Assembly (NCBI GenBank): GCA_004151065.3
Contig: NWUY0300026837.1
Location: forward strand, 8,979-30,634
Length of the DNA stretch: 21,656 nucleotides
Source: Larix sibirica
Taxonomy: Eukaryota > Streptophyta > Pinopsida > Pinales > Pinaceae
Reading direction: 5' to 3'
In this document: one piece after another, positions 18,680 through 21,656 of the stretch
Numbering within the stretch: position 1 is the stretch's first letter
Layout: every line of letters begins with the position of its first letter
Made by a program: the position numbers and the translations under genes
Notes under the pieces: model-generated
What the model saw: the letters and a program-made list of their open reading frames with translations, nothing else
The model's database searches: none
What the model was told of the DNA's origin: nothing

Positions 18680-19158
18680 TTGGAGGAAATATTAACCTTT
18701 TTATTCTCCCATGCTAAGGTGGTTTGCTTTCCCGAGGAAGGGACCTTTATGTGGTAATCTAAACGTGACTATTTCCCTTATGCTTTTTATTTCTCTGCTT
18801 GTTCTTCCTGGTGGGTCTTGTTTGTCTTCCTACCCTTTTTTCCTGGTGGTTCTTTCTCCTCTTCTTTGTATTACAAAGTTTCTTCTTGGGTGGGTTTAGA
18901 TATTGATCTTGTCACTGAAGTCGAGGCTTTTGATCTTACTCGTTCAGGACTTACCTCGACTATTGGATTTTCTTGAAGGGGATGAATGCAGTTCTTCTCC
19001 TGTGCTATCCCCATTATTACCGGTTGGTCGTTTGTGGCCTCCTTCGGATCTTCTTCCCTTATTTCTCCTTCCTCCTCTAGATACGCATCAAGGAATTTTG
19101 AGTGCCTGAAATTTGTTTTTAGCAGGAATTACTAGGGCCTAAGGAGGTTATTGTTTAT
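18680..19158 (-). pseudogene. LINE C ORF1: hydrophilic C-terminal tail
   Basis: After the zinc-knuckle part ends at a stop (19159-19161), another minus frame continues with acidic and polar sequence: LDAYLEEEGEIREEDPKEAT, then VSPERVRSKASTSVTRSIS and KPTQEETL, followed by Lys/Glu/Pro-rich KEEEKEPPGKKGRKTNK. This low-complexity tail is usual between the zinc knuckle of ORF1 and the ORF2 start in plant LINEs. It ends a short way before ATG 18664. No enzyme is expected here. The plus-strand frames 18711-18899 and 18903-19109 are shadows of it. Confidence 0.65.
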
Positions 19159-19997
19159 TTAGTCTTTTTCTTCCTTTTTTGAGACTGTTTTGTAGTCCCC
19201 TTCTCCATTTAATTCCTCATCTTGTTCCTTCCTTTTAGGACAACTTTTGGCAAAGTGTCCATATTCATGACGTACTTTACACTTGAACATAATCTGCTCA
19301 TAATCCACTTTCTGCAGATGATTCCAACCATCCATGGATAGGTTAATTTCCTTTGGTATACCCTTTTCCAGGTTGAACTCAACACAAATCATGGTGCGTG
19401 AAAAGAGTGCATGAAAAGAGAGGAGGATTTCGCTCTGCTTTGTCAATGAACTTCCTAAGTGAGTTACCAATGGCTCTGAGATCTGCATCTCCCCAACAGT
19501 GTAGAGGAAGGTGGGGAAGTTTGAACAACACATGAACAATTGATGGGATATCCTTGTCAGGTTCGAATGAGACATTCCATTTATTCAAGTACATTCCCCT
19601 TGGATCCATGAAATAAGGGCCACTTCTGAATATCAAATATCTATCTTCCTTGTGCTCAAAGAGGAAGACACAAAATCCCTTGCCACATAAATTCGAAACT
19701 ACTTTCCCTTTTATCAGGGGCCTCCATTTCTTGTTTAGCCACATCTCAAGGGATTTTTGGGTATGTTCATATGCCTGTGAAATGGCCAATCAACCCGTTT
19801 TCCGACAAGGAAAGTATCTTGTTTTTGGAAGAAGTGGAAGAGCCTTTTATCTCTGGAGCAACAACCAACTTGATGAATTTGGATTCATTTTCTTTCCCAG
19901 AGTTAGGAGCCGTCGTAGTAGCTGAAGAGCTGGCATGGTGAAGGTGGGCGTTGAAGGAGGGATCCGCCCCCAAATCAGGGCTCCGAGGGGTCGCCAT
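19159..19997 (-). pseudogene. LINE C ORF1: DUF4283 and zinc-knuckle protein (three frames)
   Basis: ORF1 of plant LINEs binds the element RNA. It starts at ATG 19997 (MATPRSPDLGADP) with a Ser/Ala/Thr-rich N-terminus. A shift near 19780 leads to the frame carrying DUF4283: QKSLEMWLNKKWRPLIKGKV, FCVFLFEHKEDRYLIFRSGP, MDPRGMYLNKWNVSFEPDKD and LPLHCWGDADLRAIGNSLRK. A second shift near 19400 leads to TMICVEFNLEKGIPKEINL and the CCHC knuckle CKVRHEYGHFAKSC, where the second Cys is Arg (codon at 19270-19272). The start is chosen because GC-rich 5' UTR sequence lies just upstream and other plant ORF1 proteins begin in the same way, a little before DUF4283. Confidence 0.85.
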
Positions 19998-20058
19998 AGA
20001 AGGTCGTTAGGAGAAACCCTAAGCGAAGTAGAGCACGCGAAGCAAGCAGAGAGAAAAA
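19998..20058 (-). other. LINE C 5' untranslated region
   Basis: About 60 bases on the minus strand, from a CT-rich start (TTTTTTCTCTCTGCTTGC, near 20058) through TTCGCTTAGGGTTTCTCC to the ORF1 ATG. Composition changes sharply to AT-rich at about 20060, which I take as the 5' end of the element. A short GC-rich 5' UTR with a G-G-G-T-T-T-type motif is common in plant LINEs. Whether it holds an internal promoter cannot be told. Confidence 0.5.
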
Positions 20059-21102
20059 ATCTTAACTATGAATTGTGAAAATTATATTGATCCTATAACT
20101 AGTTTGTATTATAAGTTTTAAATTTTTTCTCATTCAAATGACTCAATAAAGAATTTTCTTTTATTCAAAATGCATTTGTGTTTATGATCAACGTATTTAC
20201 TGAAGTCATGGTTTCCTCCCATTATGATTTGGATGCATGATTTCACCATATCTCAAGGGACCTTACACCATTTAAAAATTAACCTAGAACCTTATATTCC
20301 ACCTAGCCACCATCAACATAGAAGAGAGAAATTCCATCACTTGGCCAATGTCAATATGGAGAGAGGTGAAGTGCTTAGAGGATATAAGAAAGGAAGCATG
20401 AAAAAGTAAAAATGTAATTGTTAAATGTTTAAAGCTATATGAAAGTGTTATTATATTTTGTAAATTTAGCAAAAATTTCACTTATATATTATTGTTAATA
20501 ATAAAACATATTAAAATGAAATGATGTTCATTTGTAACCTTGTTTGCATTACACATTTTAGGAATTACTCATTCAAAGTGTTTTTTATTTTAAACATGTG
20601 AATAGTTTTACTAATAAATCCTCAAAATCTTCTTTAATTTTATCTATATTGTTAGTTTTAATGTTCAGTTTTCTTAAAACAAATATTTCACAATTGTAAT
20701 TATTAAATTATATATTTATTTTGTTTATTATGATCACTTTTTGTTGAAAAACTTGTTTTATCAAGAGGATTTGTGTCTAGTTTCACTAAGAAATCCTCAA
20801 CTTTTTCCTTCATTAAATATATAGTTAGTTTCAATTCTTGAAGTTTATTAATAAATCTTTCATATGTGTAATTATGAAATTATATAATTTTTTTTTCAAT
20901 TTTGTTAAAAAAACAAAATTAACAAAAGGATTTGTGCTAATACTTCATTTCTTTTTTTTTAATAATATAATTATTTATTCCCATTTATATTTAAACCTCA
21001 TAAACACAAATATTTATTTTTATTACGTCTATATATAATAACGTTGGTAGATATTCAAGACTAGTTCTATACCAACACTATTACATAAATAGGCATTCCT
21101 CT
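20059..21102. other. AT-rich intergenic DNA, no gene seen
   Basis: Strongly AT-rich sequence with T- and A-runs. The frames within it (20224-20409 and 20838-21038 on plus) are short and have no recognisable domain. The second is a Phe/Asn/Ile/Tyr-rich translation of AT-rich DNA. A weak tandem repeat is listed separately. Confidence 0.5.
20604..20950. repeat. Diverged tandem repeat, period about 175 bp
   Basis: AGTTTTACTAATAAATCCTC (20604) is matched by AGTTTCACTAAGAAATCCTC (20779). Further matches keep the same spacing (TTGTAATTATTAAATTATAT near 20692 and GTGTAATTATGAAATTATAT near 20866). The two units have diverged by substitutions and small indels. Confidence 0.65.
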
Positions 21103-21407
21103 TTCAATTCTCCCACCCATTAATTATTGAATTAGGTATGAATGGGCCTCCCTTCTCTTCCTCTTCCATTGTATATTGTGTATCTACTGCTTTTAATTGA
21201 TAAGGTATATGTTCATTGCTTAAAAATAACATATTAATATTTTAATAGAATTCCTATTTCAATTCTTCCACCAATTAATTCTTGAATTAGGTATGAATGT
21301 AACTCCCCCATCTTTCTCTTCCATTGTCTAATGCTTATCTACCGCTTTCAATTCATGAGGTAAATGTCCATTTCTTAAAAATAACAAATTAAGATTTTAA
21401 TAGAATT
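21103..21407. repeat. 155-bp tandem repeat, two units
   Basis: TTCAATTCTCCCACC (21103) recurs as TTCAATTCTTCCACC (21258). GAATTAGGTATGAATG follows in both at the same 155-base offset, then TCTCTTCCATTGT, CTTAAAAATAACA and ATTTTAATAGAATT. The array ends at the CpG-rich segment. Confidence 0.9.
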
Positions 21408-21412
21408 GGTTA

Positions 21413-21656
21413 AGGGCAGGCGCACAAAGATGGTCCCCAAATCCGTTGCAATGGGGACGCGCTAGCGGAAAAAAACAACTACGCGTACGCACCTAAGATA
21501 GCGTGCACGCACCGAGGCGCTTACATGCTACAGTGGCGCGCATGTGTCCCTATTAAAAAAAAGAGCAGAATGCCCCATTCTGCTATTTGGACCCGAGAGC
21601 GACCTCCACCCCCACGTGCGCATCAATTGAGCGACCAAAGGAGGCCAAATCAACTC
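21413..21656. other. CpG-rich segment of abrupt composition, running off the window
   Basis: The base composition changes at about 21415 from AT-rich to GC-rich with many CpG steps (ACGCGTACGCAC, GCGTGCACGCAC, GGCGCGCATGTG). Palindromes GCGTACGC (21483-21490) and GCGTGCACGC (21501-21510) are present, and a G-box core CACGTG lies at 21613-21618. No reading frame of use is visible. It could be the start of a young retroelement or the edge of a gene's promoter. Both would lie to the right of the window. Confidence 0.5.
21564..21584. other. Hairpin-forming inverted repeat
   Basis: AGCAGAAT-GCCCC-ATTCTGCT gives a perfect 8-bp stem with a 5-base loop. It follows an A-run (about 21555-21562). It is too isolated to assign as a terminator or regulatory site. 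Confidence 0.6.

Larger units (their letters stand above)
14487..20058 (-). mobile_element. LINE C: nearly full-length LINE, decayed
   Basis: Read from right to left, this element has a short 5' UTR (about 20058-19998), ORF1 with DUF4283 and a zinc knuckle, and ORF2 from ATG 18664 with endonuclease, coiled coil, RT, zf-RVT and RNase H. At about 5.6 kb it is near full length. Every domain is broken by stops and frameshifts. A 3' UTR and A-tail are not clear below 14524, so the 3' limit is approximate and the end may be missing. No target-site duplication is visible. Its sequence differs clearly from LINE A and LINE B. Confidence 0.85.

Noticed and set aside
18058-19109. Plus-strand ORFs with Leu/Pro-rich sequence
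   Set aside because: They are antisense to LINE C ORF1 tail and endonuclease, where conserved motifs are readable on the minus strand.

Overview
This is plant nuclear DNA with no intact gene and no clear host gene. It is a stack of decayed transposable elements in AT-rich, repeat-rich spacer. The organism is inferred from element types: three non-LTR retrotransposons (LINEs) with C-terminal RNase H domains, a DUF4283-plus-zinc-knuckle LINE ORF1, and Ty1/copia-type LTR pieces. This mix is typical of seed plants. The density and age of the elements would suit a large genome such as a conifer's, but that is only a guess.

Left part (1-7609, + strand): a long LINE (LINE A) entering from the left. 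It holds the tail of ORF1, an ORF2 that starts in an ATGA overlap with the ORF1 stop (endonuclease, reverse transcriptase, zf-RVT, RNase H), and a 3' end at the short A-run near 7609. ORF2 carries many in-frame stops and a one-base deletion. Its first 1.56 kb is present twice (333-1894 and 1896-3457), joined by one N and sharing the same disabling mutations, so it is probably an assembly duplication. After the RNase H stop lies a third long frame (6206-7288, 361 codons, broken only by two TAG codons). It matches nothing I recognise and is the best candidate here for something undescribed.

Middle part (7610-12770): no genes. It holds a 109-bp tandem pair, a Ty1/copia LTR fragment (about 8560-8860), a compound array with a ~526-bp unit and nested sub-repeats (about 9266-10340), a 46-bp repeat running into a 66-base N gap (10519-10584), and a short LTR (about 10837-11083) with an internal 83-bp duplication, followed by an initiator-tRNA-Met primer-binding site.

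Right part (12770-20060, - strand): a 5'-truncated LINE (LINE B, about 12770-13487) keeps only RNase H and the 3' UTR. A nearly full-length LINE (LINE C, about 14487-20058) has ORF1 (DUF4283, degenerate CCHC knuckle) and ORF2 (endonuclease, coiled coil, RT, zf-RVT, RNase H), all broken by stops and frameshifts. Last come AT-rich DNA with ~175-bp and 155-bp tandem repeats and an abruptly CpG-rich segment (about 21413-21656) that runs off the window.

No element here looks able to move by itself. In their intact ancestors ORF1 would bind the RNA, the endonuclease would nick target DNA, and the RT with RNase H would copy the element in by target-primed reverse transcription.
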